64,000 bases of DNA. Origin: Atherinomorus stipes (taxonomy: Eukaryota; Chordata; Actinopteri; Atheriniformes; Atherinidae). This document shows, one piece after another, positions 35,557 to 45,221 of this stretch. The stretch spans positions 62,001-126,000 of the forward strand of contig JALJCO010010480.1 of NCBI GenBank assembly GCA_023101725.1. Direction: 5' to 3'. Made by a program: the position numbers and the translations under genes. The notes under the pieces were generated by a model. That model searched no databases and was not told the DNA's origin. It saw nothing but the letters and a program-made list of their open reading frames with translations. Every line of letters starts with the position of its first letter. Position 1 is the stretch's first letter.

Positions 35557-37049
35557 TTAGTCGAGCGGAGGCCGAACCTGGGGAGGTGCAACAGCAGGAA
35601 GACAGCCGATGTGCTGTCCCCCAGGATCAGGAAACTCCCGGCGGATCGTCGGCACCGCACATGCAGGAATGACCACCCTCACTCGGGCTCCAAGTAGTCC
35701 CCAGCACCAGCTCACAAAGCTTCTGTGCGCCAGGAAACGTGTGCGCCTGCAAAAGAAGATGGACTTCTTCAGCAGTGATTTCAAATAATGATGACTCTTT
35801 CCTGTATATAATAAAGAAAAAATATTTTGTGTTCTTCTAGGTAGTGGTCCATAGTCTGCACGATAAATGTTGTTTATATTTTGAAGGACGTAAGCATTCA
35901 GACAATCAACCTCAAACCCAGGATGGGCAGTGATACTATTAGGTGGTAGTGTTTCTTGATTTATTCGCTTCATAACCTGAAAAGAAAAGAAATTGTAGTA
36001 AATGTAACAAAGTTATTAATCTAATTCTTTAATTGATTAACAAACATTTCCAAAACCTTTGACCTGAAAAGTAAATCAAAGAGTAATGTATTGTCATGGT
36101 AAACTTTGTAAATAATGATCATGACAATAACGTGTCAAAGAAGATTTGCACATGCAAATTAGGTTAGGACGTCACATTCCTGCTGTGGGAAGTGCACAAA
36201 AAGGTAGTACATGGCAGCACATAATTAATCATAGGGCCTTTTGCTGCATTATCTAATGACGTTTGATCATTTGCACGCAAGTAGTGCAAGAAAGATGTTT
36301 ATTTTATGGTCTGAGCGATGCACATTCAAAAATCAACCCTGCACAAAGAAAATTAAGTTGCTAATTTTTAAGCACTTTGTTCACGACCTGAACGTGACCA
36401 AATAGTCGTAATATTACAGTTCACAAGGCCAATGGTCAGGACCATTCCACTGTAATCATTGTCACCAGTTAGAAGATTTTTTTTCCACTGTCATAACATT
36501 GGAATACTTTGTGACAGGCACAGTTCGAGGGAAAGTATTTTCCTCCAAAGGTTTCCTTCAACACTTATCATAACGTGGCTACTATGAAATTGTTCTAATT
36601 CTGATGACATACTAGCCTATATGAACATTTGTAATATAAAATATATAATATAAAACGTTTACCACAACTTAAGATTTTTCTTAGATGGTCTATGGTAACA
36701 ACGTATTATTTTCGCCAGTCACCGGATTGGTTAATTTTACAATACGTTTACAACATAGAAGTCAAAGTATTATTGCAACTCCAGAGCTACCTGTGTTATT
36801 TCTCCGCAGCACAGGTTTTCCTCCTCGATGGGCATCGTCTCGCAATTTCCACACGAACACCTACAAATGCAATAAACATTAGCCTATAACAACGAAATTC
36901 TGCTACAGATGCAATGGAGAAAATACAAGCAGTTTAGTTTCTTTCCTGTCAGAAACGTCTTGTAACGTTCTTCTAGGTCTCGCCGGCATTTCGTGTACTT
37001 CAACCTCCGGGTCGAGAACGTAAGGCTCCAAAGTCAGTCGCTCCGCCAT
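35557..37049 (-). CDS. P2X7 C-terminal (ballast) domain protein, copy B
   Basis: Candidate start ATG at 37049 gives MAERLTLEPYVLDPEVEVHE, the usual EPY leader; the donor of this exon is unclear. Exon 36860-36791 (acceptor TTTGTAG, donor CAG/GTAGCT) encodes CSCGNCETMPIEEENLCCGE and ITQ. The last exon 35976-35557 (acceptor CTTTTCAG) encodes SITAHPGFEVDCLNAYVLQ, NIYRADYGPL, then FLAHRSFVSWCWGLLGARVR and IPACAVPTIRREFPD. The cysteine pairs and TAHPGF, SWCWG and CAV..IRR..FPD motifs are those of the P2X7C domain. Between PLPRR and RTRFLAH about 30 residues look like a retained intron ending CTTTTGCAG without a GT donor, but the frame stays open. There are no transmembrane segments. The 3' end overlaps the C-terminal region and AATAAA (35810) of transposase B on the opposite strand. 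Confidence 0.75.
35810..35815 (+). terminator. Candidate polyadenylation signal for transposase B
   Basis: AATAAA in the + direction, lying inside the last exon of the opposite-strand P2X7C gene B. The two transcription units would overlap at their 3' ends. Confidence 0.45.
35977..36790. other. Intron of P2X7C gene B
   Basis: AT-rich sequence bounded by CAG/GTAGCT on the 5' side and TTTTCAG on the 3' side, reading the reverse strand. No further gene or element is recognised. Confidence 0.55.
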
Positions 37050-37067
37050 GTTTTCCTACAGTATTCA

Positions 37068-37088
37068 TGCCCCCACCCCCCACCCCCT
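37068..37088 (-). promoter_or_regulatory. G-rich tract (possible G-quadruplex) upstream of P2X7C gene B
   Basis: On the reverse strand GGGGGTGGGGGGTGGGGG lies about 20 bases before the candidate ATG at 37049. Such a run can form a quadruplex in DNA or 5' UTR; a role is speculative. Confidence 0.4.
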
Positions 37089-37310
37089 GCTGCGTTTACA
37101 ATTTTCTTCGTGGGCATGCTGTTGTGCCCGTTCCGCGGAACGTCATAACATGCAAATATGGTAAGGGGCCTGGTATTAGTGAGCTCGAGTCGTTGGGACT
37201 TCCATGTTGAAAAGTGGGCAGATAGAATTACTAACATTACATGATCGAAAATTACTACACAGTGCCACGGGTGCTAAAATAGTATATTATTGCCTGTAGC
37301 TGACTTACAG

Positions 37311-37340
37311 GCTTGGAAAAGCATGATACAGCTCCTTTAA
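37311..37340 (-). mobile_element. TTAA-flanked end of element B
   Basis: Read on the reverse strand, TTAA (37337-37340) is followed by AGGAGCTGTATCATGC and TTTTCCAAGCC. It lies 287 bp 5' of the P2X7C gene B start, as expected for a transposon terminus. Beyond it the sequence is a broken Harbinger intron and exon, so the element landed in, or next to, that older element. Confidence 0.55.
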
Positions 37341-37382
37341 CACATGTAACCTATAATATAACCAGCATTTCTTATTCTGCAG

Positions 37383-37870
37383 GAGAGTTCAATGGGGTCC
37401 TGCTGGGGGACAGGGAGGTACGCATGCATGCTATACCTCCTCACGCCATATCCTGATCCATGAACAGAGGCGGAGAGGACATTTAACCATACGCATACTC
37501 AAACAAGGACACGAATAGAAATGACCTTTGGCCAAATGAAATCCAGGTTAAATGACATTTCCCAGGTTGACTTCTGCCAGTTATTGTAATAGTATATTTT
37601 TGTACATACCTTATGGACAATTCTTCAGGATCAAATTTGCTCGATTCCCTGCAGGTTCCAGTGCTTGAAAGGACGAGTTTCTCCTGATCAGGCCTGTGGC
37701 AGTCATTGCCTGTGCTGTCCTCCACAATATCGCGGACATTCGCAGTGAGACTGCCCACAGTGACTGAGGAACTGTGGGAGGACATAGACGCAGCCATTCC
37801 TGACCAAATAGATGGAACAGTGAGAGATCTATACAGGGACACATTTCAGTTAATCCTTGAGACCTTTTGA
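37383..37870 (+). pseudogene. PIF/Harbinger (HARBI1-like) transposase, C-terminal half, broken
   Basis: Exon with acceptor TTCTGCAG: EFNGVLLGDRE, then after a frame change YLLTPYPDP, an in-frame stop, and RTRIEMTFGQMKSRLNDIS. LLGD and RIE.TFG hold two of the catalytic acids. A second exon (from about 37655) gives FQCLKGRVSPDQ, RPVAVIACAVLHNIADIR and, shifted, TVTEELWEDIDAAIPDQID. At least two frame changes and one stop. N-terminal exons are absent to the left, where element B begins. Confidence 0.8.
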
Positions 37871-38199
37871 GTTAAATCTTTGAGCACCCCTGCCCATTTT
37901 TTTTTACTTGTCCTGTCCAGCGTTGTAGCGGCAGAATGATGGTGTCTGGACAGCTTTGCTTTTCAAGGGAAGCTTATGACTATATGAATGCATTCTTAAA
38001 TTTAGCATTGCCACAGTAGCAGTTAGAGCAAGTGAAAGACAACCCATTTAAGATTGTCATGGGACCAAACTGTACAAATTGACCACTTGAAAATATAATT
38101 ACACAAAGAAACCTTGATCCCACGAAGGAAATTGTAGTTCATTGTAGAAATGAACTAGACAAGGAAAGTTTTGTGTTCAAATTGTGTTTTATTCATGGT

Positions 38200-39010
38200 T
38201 TACCAAGCTGTGAAGAGAAAACAGAATTGAATACAATTCATACAATAATCTTCTCCATTTTTAGAGTTTATACTTACATCCCTCTCCAGTTTCAGGATCT
38301 CTAGTTTGACCTTTATTTTCAATTTCTTGTATTCCATGTCAAGCTTTGCACTTTCAATACCCAACATCAGCTTCCTTTTGTACAACGTTCGGACATCCTG
38401 TGACAAGAAGTGGCAGTGAGCGAGGAGTATGTAGGAAGTGATAGCCTACTAATGTGAAGTTTTTCACTTCGCTCTTTGCTGCTGGAATGTGTGTTCCTGT
38501 TGCAACCTGTAGTACGGTGCATTGGTGACTGTTAGGTCCATTGTGTAGAGAATAAAACTCTACATTTTCAATACATACCTCTGGCATTTCTGTATTTACA
38601 GACAGTTTCATCATCAAAAGCCTGAAAACTGATGTACTGGGGCCTTCAAACTGCAACTAGAGACAAAGATTTAGGGATGCAGGAGATGCAATTTCCACCT
38701 AAAGAAAAGACAAGTACTTACACATGGATTATGGGTGTCCTGTGTGGTCTGTGGATCAAGCAGCCTGATGGTGTCTCCCACCACTGGCAGTTAGGCACAC
38801 CATTAGTCATAAGTGAGACCGACAATTTGAGGGGAATTAGTGAGCCCACCTTCTACATACTGATCCCACACACTTTGGTGAACCTCTCTGGAGGAGGTCC
38901 CTCCAACTATTCCTCCAACCAGTGGCCGCCCCTGATTGCTGGCAAGAGCAAGTTCTTCTGTCGGGAGGGGGCCCACCACCAGTGGCAGTGGACTCTGTCC
39001 TTTTTTTGGT
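38200..39010 (-). pseudogene. Harbinger MYB/SANT-like accessory protein, degraded
   Basis: Convergent with the transposase remnant, as in two-gene Harbinger elements. Recognisable: PTEELALASNQGRPLVGG and IVGGTSS (about 38990-38880), then near the C-terminus a charged helix VRTLYKRKLMLGIESAKL followed by YKKLKIKVKLEILKLERDV (38400-38280). Frames change between segments and stops interrupt. The family assignment rests on the EELAL..N.GRP..GG..GGTSS motif and the terminal coiled coil. Confidence 0.6.
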
Positions 39011-39404
39011 TGCTACAGTGCAACAGATTTACAGCTCAACACATTTTATGGAGAACTATATTTCTTCAAAGGCTGGGCTAGTATACTTACTGCTCTGAAA
39101 TATATTCTTGTATTTTATTTTAACCTGCTGCCAGGTACGCTTCTTATTGTTAGGATTGCACCTGTTGAGATGACAGTGAACAATATGTAGGCTACATCAC
39201 ACACACGTCAAAAGTATAATATGTCAATTATATTAGGTTACATGGTAAATGAACAGCACTTCTCCGGTCATACTGATTACTTTACTGCTTTTATTATTCT
39301 TATTCTCATTATTATCTTTATTTGATTTTAATTTTAATTTCTATTTTTCGCTTACCTGTACAGCACTTTACCTTTGGTGTTAAAAGCGCTTTATAAATAA
39401 AGCT

Positions 39405-39407
<3 letters not shown>

Positions 39408-39435
<28 letters not shown>

Positions 39436-39441
39436 GTTGGT
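39408..39441. repeat. (GATT)n/(GGTT)n microsatellite
   Basis: GATTGATTGATTGATTGATT followed by GGTTGGTTGG. Confidence 0.95.
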
Positions 39442-39871
39442 AACCTCGGTGATTGTTCTGCTTCTGGTTCTAGTAAGACACCAGAATGAGCCGAGAGAGA
39501 GAAAGACTGTTGTTGCTGGTGCTGAATAACATTGAAACTTTTGATGAAAAATGTAGACAATGAAGAGATTTTGATATTTCCTCACTTCTTTGGTCAAACG
39601 TTCTTGGGTTGGACTCATATCTGCGTCTTTGTAGGCTAGCCAGTGTTTTAAAAATGGCGCTGTTAGTGTTTACATTGTGATAGACCAATCACAGCCCTTG
39701 CCATCTCCGTTGTCCCTTGACGGAGTGACGGACACTTGAAAAATATCTCGTGCAGCTGGAGACGACAGAAAGGCTCTCTGACACCTACATAAAGCACTTT
39801 ATGGGCAACTATAAATTAGCCTTAAAGCAGGGCTCCAGACTGTGACCAAATGGTCGCATTTTGCGACTTAA
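39442..39871. other. Unassigned sequence
   Basis: No gene or element is recognised except a short CpG-containing patch; it ends at the TTAA at 39868. Confidence 0.4.
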
Positions 39872-40222
39872 AGGGATAGTTCAGGTTTTTGGACATGAAG
39901 TTGTGTGAAACATTCAGCGTCTGCAGCTCTGATGCAACAGTGTCTCTACTGTCACCGAGCCTCCTGCTCTGAGAAAAGGCCAGTAATGTACCGGAGAAAA
40001 AGTAGTGCTGGAGCCGTATGGAGGCCGTTCTCCAAAGATTTCTAAGCTAGAAAAGTATGCATGTGTTTTGTTAGACTATTTCAAGACTTTTAAAACATCC
40101 CGGCCTGATGGCAGACCTTGATTTAAATTCTGACTATTTTTTGTCTGATATCACTCCGCCACCTAGCTGTGCAAGCCGTTACCTGGAAACAGAAATCAGT
40201 TGGGACCGCGCCTCGCAAACTT
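39872..40222. mobile_element. Kolobok-type terminal fragment, truncated by LTR element
   Basis: TTAA (39868-39871) followed by AGGGATAGTTCAGG and TTTTTGGACATGAAG, about 21 of 25 positions like the end of element A at 29386. No partner end follows; similarity to the LTR begins at about 40223. Non-coding. Confidence 0.65.
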
Positions 40223-40572
40223 CATTATTTTCACTGGTAGTTTGGAGTTGGGATAGCTAGGTCTTTTGTTGTAGTTTGGTTTTGGTTACAGGTCTTAGTT
40301 TATGGTGCTGCTCATTACCTTTTTGGTTCATAGCCTAGGTTTGTGTTTTTCCCCATTTAGTTCCCCTTTTTAGTGTTAGGCTTTGTCTGTCTCTTTATTT
40401 GTTCCTTTGAGCAGCATCGCTAACCCCATCTCCTTTTCCGTTACAGTTTTCCAGGTTTTTGTTAATGCTTTAATTCATCCCTGAACAATAAAACATCTTC
40501 ACTCCACCTTTTCCATCTTGAAACCAGTCTTTTGTTTGTGTCCCTAACCCCTAGCAGAGCTGGGATGTAACA
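40223..40572 (+). mobile_element. 5' LTR (3' portion only) of a non-autonomous LTR retrotransposon
   Basis: Nearly identical to 42324-42674 (TTTTCACTGGTAGTTTGG, GATAGCTAGGTCTTTTGTTG, GAGCAGCATCGCTAACCCC blocks) and ends GATGTAACA. The first roughly 330 bp of the LTR are missing here. Confidence 0.9.
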
Positions 40573-40575
40573 AAG

Positions 40576-40593
40576 TGGGGGCTCGTCCGGGGT
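40576..40593 (+). promoter_or_regulatory. Primer-binding site, tRNA-Pro type
   Basis: TGGGGGCTCGTCCGGGGT lies 3 bases after the LTR end and matches the well-known proline tRNA primer site (TGGGGGCTCGTCCGGGAT) at 16 of 18 positions. Confidence 0.85.
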
Positions 40594-41983
40594 CTATTTT
40601 CACGTGTTACTGGTTTTTGTGTCGAGTCTTTTGTTCTGTGGTGTGTTAAGGCTAGTTATGGCCACAATGTGTTGCTGGGGGAGTTGTTTTTCTTCCTCCT
40701 CTTGTGGAGTCCTTGTTGGCTGCTGTGCATCTGGCATGTCGTGGTGGACTTGCTTCAGATTCCCCTAGCTACCGAATGGTAAGACTGAGGCTAGTTTAGT
40801 GGAACAGTTGGGTGTTATTGGAGTGCTGGGGTGCCTGGTGTGATGCAGAGAAAAGGGCACTCTGGAAAGAGTGACCCTGGGGACTCAGTGTCTCTTGTGT
40901 TAAATGCTGAGGTGGATAATGTGGAAGCTGAGCGGGGCGGAGTACCAGTTGAGCTTCCCATGCTAAACCGCTTTCTGTCAGCTTTGGAAGCCCATGGTGG
41001 GGCTTGCCTGACACCAGCATCAGCTTGAGCTGGAGGCTCAAAGCTTTGGCACCCTCCACCTACACTGGTGGTTTTTGGGTGTTGCACCGTCTGTGTCCAC
41101 TGCCTTTGGTGTGAGCACGTGTTGCTCTGGTGCCTGTTTTGGGAATCTGAGGTTGGTATATGAATGCATGTTTGGCCTTTTGTTGCAGCACTGTCTAGGG
41201 TGGAACTAGAGGTGGTAGCAACAGTCCCTTTTGTCTTTTGTAGCGCAAGTATTTGAATTGGTTCTGATGCATCAACTGCTTTTGCCAGGAGTTGAACTGT
41301 TTGGCTTTGGTTGTTTTTTTGTGGACTGCTTTGGCAGTTTGGTCACCTTTTTGTTGTGTTGGCTGGCCTCCTGTGTGTAGTGTTTTGGTCTTTGGTAGTA
41401 GGCCTTTTAGTCTTGTCATAGGCCTTCTTTTTGTGTTTATAGGTCTTCGTTTCGCCAAAACGCTGTTTTGGACAGGCCTTTGTTTCTGTGATCTTTGTCT
41501 TAACCTGGTTTTGACAGGCCTGTGAGGCCTTTGCTTTGCAGAACCTCGTTTTGACAGGACTTTTGTGTGTTTTGGACCTTCGGTTGAGTAAAACTTTGTG
41601 TGGCCCTCCGTCTTACCAGCTCTGTGGAGCTTCGGTATGGTAAGACTCATTCCCCCTCTGTTTTACCAGATCTGCCTTGCAGAGCTTCAGTGGGTAAAAC
41701 TCGTTCCCTTTGTGTTTTGTTCGGTCCATTTTGTAGATCTTTGTGTTCGAAACTCGTGTCCCCATCGTTTTGCCAGATCTACGTTGAATGTAGATCTTTG
41801 GTTTTGCAAAACTTTTGTTCCCCCGTTTTGCCAGATCTGTTGTGAGCAGGTCTTCGGTTCGGCAAAACTTCTGTTCCCCCTTCGTTTTGCTAGACCTACT
41901 GTGTCGGTTTTGTGTGTTCTGTCATTTTTGTGGGTTTTGTTTTTTTTTTTGGTTGCAAAACCCCTGTGTGGGGTTTTGTAACT
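40594..41983 (+). mobile_element. Internal region of LTR element, no gag/pol, diverged tandem repeats
   Basis: Only about 1.4 kb separates the LTRs and no gag, protease, reverse transcriptase or integrase motif is readable in any frame. From about 41440 to 41930 a diverged repeat recurs roughly every 60-85 bp: GTTTTGCCAGATCT, GAGCAGGTCTTCGGTT and GCAAAACTTTTGTTCCCCC variants. The open frames across it are Cys/Phe/Leu-rich repeats, not recognised proteins. This looks like a parasitic element mobilised by another retroelement. Confidence 0.8.
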
Positions 41984-41995
41984 TAAGGTGGGGAG
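41984..41995 (+). promoter_or_regulatory. Polypurine tract
   Basis: AAGGTGGGGAG immediately precedes the TGTTAC start of the 3' LTR. Confidence 0.7.
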
Positions 41996-42674
41996 TGTTA
42001 CAGCCACCTGGTTACTAACCCTTTGTCTTTCATTTTACATGCCAATCCTCCTACTTGATCCCTCCGTTCTCCTTGGCCTGGCTCCCCACCACCATCATCT
42101 CCTCCCTCACCTTCTGATTGCTGATCAGACACACCTGGAACTACTTCCCTACAAACACAAAAGAACCCAGCACACCATCAGTCCTTGGCAATTGCTTGGC
42201 CTGGCAACAGTTGTCTTTAGTTTATGTTTTGGTTACTTTAGTTTGACTAACTTTGTCTTCTAGTTTTGATTTCCAGGTGTTTTAGTTTGGTTAATGGTTT
42301 AGTCACTAGATTCCTTTGTCTTTGTCATTTTCACTGGTAGTTTGGAGTTGGGATAGCTAGGTCTTTTGTTGTAGTTGGGTTTTGGTTACAGGTCTTAGTT
42401 TAAAGTGCTGCTCGTTCCCTTTTTTGGTTCATAGCTCAAGGTTTGTGTCTTTCCCCATTTGGTTCCGCTTCTTAGTGTTAGGCTTTGTCTGTCTCTTTAT
42501 TTGTTCCTTTTGAGCAGCATCGCTAACCCCATCTCCTTTTCCGTTACAGTTTTCCAGGTTTTTGTTAATGCTTTAATTCATCCCTGAACAATAAAACCTC
42601 TTCACTCCACCTTTTCCATCTTGAAACCAGTCTTTGTTTGCGTCCTGAACCCCTAGCAGAGCTGGGACGTAACA
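41996..42674 (+). mobile_element. 3' LTR, complete (679 bp)
   Basis: Starts TGTTACAGCC and ends GACGTAACA, giving the TG...CA ends and a short TGTTAC/GTAACA inverted repeat. AATAAA lies near 42589. The right target duplication cannot be checked because a foldback element starts 3 bases later and the 5' LTR start is lost. Confidence 0.88.
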
Positions 42675-42677
42675 ATA

Positions 42678-43815
42678 GGGGATTATCACGCTTACCGGAA
42701 GTTGCCGGCTTTTGACACTTCCTCTTCCGGGCCATGTTAACGACAGCCGTTCCTGCTCTGTTATACTGTTTAAATCGGATAAACTCCAAACATATTTAAG
42801 TTTTCATTCTAGACTGAAGTGATACTGGATCAAAAGCTGGATCAAAGCGATCGATTTGCCGCGGTGAAGGGCCGAACTTTATAATAAAACACACGTTTGT
42901 TTGTCGCCGATGGGGCACAACACCGGCACTTCACAGCATGCTAGCATTAGCCAGCTAGCGTTTACTGACGTGCTTAACATTGTGCGTCTTAAAACACACA
43001 AACATCTGAAAATCGGGTCTGTACCCCCCCGTTTCCAGTGGAACAACTGGGGACTGCCAAGAAAGGAGACGCTTTCAGATGCTTGTGTGTTTTCAGCCGC
43101 ACAAAGTTAGGCACGTTATCGAGCTGGCTAATGCTAACCTGCTAACACGACTGCGCTGTCTGCCGGCCACAAACAAACGTGTGTCGTTTTATTATAAAGT
43201 TCGGTCCTTCACAGCGGCGAATCGGTCGTTTTAATCCACTTCTTCCTCAGCATCACTTCAGTCTGGAATGAAAACTTGGCATTGGCATTTATCCGATTTA
43301 CAAAGTTTAACAGAGTAGTAGCTGGCGGACTTTTGTTAGCAGGTTAGCATTAGCCAGCTTGATAATGTGCCTAACTTTGTGCGGCTGAAAACACACAAGC
43401 ACCTGAAAGCGTCTCCTTTCTTGGCAGTCCCCAGTTGTTCCACTGGAAACGGGGAGGTACAGACCCGATTTTCAGATGTTTGTGTGTTTTAAGACGCACA
43501 ATGTTAAGCACGACAGTGAACGTTAGCTGGCTAATGCTAGCATGCTGTGAAGTGCCGGTGTTGTGCCCCACCGGGGATAAACAAACGTGTGTTTTATTAT
43601 AAAGTTCGGCCCTTCACCGCGGCAAATCGATCGCTTTGATCCAGCTTTTGATCCAGTATCACTTCAGTCTAGAATGAAAACTTAAATATGTTTGGAGTTT
43701 ATCCGATTTAAACAGTATAACAGAGCAGGAACGGCTGATGTTAACATGGCCCGGAAGAGGAAGTGTCAAATGTTTCAACTTCCGGAAACCGGAACGCGGA
43801 AATGTGATAATCCCC
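42678..43815. mobile_element. TA-flanked foldback element, copy 1 (1138 bp)
   Basis: Ends GGGGATTATCAC and GTGATAATCCCC, each bordered by TA (42676-42677, 43816-43817). Most of the element is a long inverted repeat (GCCGCGGTGAAGGGCCGAAC, GAAAATCGGGTCTGTACC and GCGTCTCC blocks appear in both orientations). Non-coding. Inserted next to the 3' LTR end. A second copy lies at 55712-56812. Confidence 0.92.
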
Positions 43816-43989
43816 TATTAGTTTTATCTAGATCACCATTAAGCACTGGATTGTTTACCTATGGCTTCTCTCCCTATAATCACTGCTTCAGTTTTAATAA
43901 AATCTTAGGAAAAAAATGGAACAATTCTGACACCTTCAGTTTAATTTCAAAAGCTTCATTTTCTTCTTGTGCCTGTGTTTTGTCCGTCT

Positions 43990-45190
43990 GTGTATCTGTG
44001 CTTGTTACACATCACAGTTACAGCACCAACTTCCTGTTGCCAATGCTCTTAAAAATGTCTATGACTTCACTGTGGTTGATTGGAATATCCTTTTCAATTG
44101 CCAGTAAAAGGAGCTCTGACAATCTCTCCTCTGTGCAAAGGGTGCAAAGTTTTGTCTTCACCAGCTTCAGTTTTGGAGAGAGAGTGTTTCACAGTTGCTG
44201 TAGACGCTGGAAGAGTGCCGTATGTCTTCAACAGCTCCGTCAAGTTGGGGAAAATCAGATGTGCATTGTTTTCTTTGACCACTGAAAAAATAGATGCCAC
44301 ACTGATTGGTGGGGGGCATGAGTATGAAGTATGGAAAACTTTCAGTTCTGTCAGCAATCTGTCCTCTTCTTAAATGTTGTAAAACTGACAGTTTCTTTAC
44401 AGCTTGCAGTGCCTCTGTTGGATTTTTTGTTGTTTTCCAGTTCTCTGGGACTGTCAGGCAGTGGAGGGCTTTCAGTATCTCCCATGTGGAATTATTTTCT
44501 CCTTTAAAGCATCTCTGAAGCTCTTGCGTCATCGTGTCCACAAAAATGTAATACACTTTAACCCGGTAGTAGTCTTGAAAAGTTGGGAAAGTGTGGTCAG
44601 TGGTAGCTGTTGTGGCAGTCATCTTAAACTTTGCTGGCATTTTTCTCCTCCTAGCTTGACCAGGAATCTCAGTTGGGAGATCCAGTCCCACTGATGCAGC
44701 TTTCTCTGTAGCTTGTTTGTAGATGTTCTCAAACTCCTCCTCTGTTCTGCTGTGGGCCAGCATCTCAAAAAACCCATCAACATCTCTGTATGCAGCAGCC
44801 AGGTCTATGGTTTTCTGTTGCAAAGCAACAGAGGCCATTGCAGTCATCTGGAAGATTGGACAGGTGATTTCCAGACACAGGAAGAACTCAAAGTCGATGC
44901 TCTTTAGAAGGATCGCTGCATCACCTGCTGAAGAGTCTGGGGGGTCTTGTTTAGCCATTTCCTCAAGAAACTGCATGACAGCTGGGAGGACCTTCCTCAG
45001 AGTGCGAAGAGCAGTTTCTCTGCAGGCCCACCGCGTGTCTGATAGCTTCTGCAGCTCCAGTGGACGCTGATCAGGGTACATTTTCTTCCAGGATACCTAT
45101 GACTGCCTTTTCCAAGGCATCTCCACTTGTGGCATGCACATCACACACCTGAAGAAAGCGCTCCTTGATTTGCATGTTATGCACATACCT
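43990..45190 (-). pseudogene. hAT transposase (ZMYM1-like/DUF4371 type), truncated and frameshifted
   Basis: Reverse strand: RYVHNMQIKERFLQVCDVHA and TSGDALEKAVIGILEE (45190-45085). It then jumps, with the catalytic middle apparently missing, into QKLSDTRWACRETALRTL and a roughly 280-residue stretch ending near 44260. In another frame come the dimerisation-end motifs FPNLTELLKTYGTLPASTAT and KTEAGEDKTL, with the usual AIEKDIPINHSE tail to about 44030. At least one frameshift and one internal deletion. The 5' part is cut where the LINE 3' tail begins (about 45222). Confidence 0.82.
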
Positions 45191-45221
45191 GATAACGAAA
45201 GAAACTTGTTCAGTGTGTGCA

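Larger units (their letters stand above)
31278..35560 (+). pseudogene. Kolobok-type transposase, copy B, decayed, interrupted by a Harbinger element
   Basis: Readable pieces in order: RPSKRPRLEEEEEEEEDVED and HDSTYEPG (31400-31500); ESCLKELFDTCPVC, CPHCQYSRKWQSGS and STPVGNLQFSAAVYFSG (31684-31915); YNTFRRHSRCYPEPAIFHKW (31972-32065); VSGDMRVDSPG, donor at 32159; GHSAKYGSYTLMD (32295-32370); SNEVGGSYHMEKEGLRRNLD, IVTDRHPQIKK and QYYDVWRVVKG (32457-32636); NHMYWTA to PDKTSRDPNKW (32830-33000); YKVSYPKYKNGQGTAK (35176-35250); LMCVVFSEVFPDPSLFVAEL (35410-35470). Single-base frame changes are needed at about 31499, 31685, 32070-32090, 32113, 32605 and 32815. The motifs match the first two catalytic regions of copy A, but the protein cannot be made in one frame. 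A Harbinger element sits at 33011-34412. The exon near 35395 lacks an AG acceptor. It converges on P2X7C gene B. Family identity is firm. Confidence 0.85.

Noticed and set aside
38632..39081. 149-codon + frame
   Set aside because: It is the antisense of the Harbinger MYB-like remnant, which gives family motifs on the reverse strand.
41195..41981. Open frames of 106-151 codons on both strands in the LTR interior
   Set aside because: They translate the diverged tandem repeat, show no gag/pol/env motifs, and overlap on both strands.
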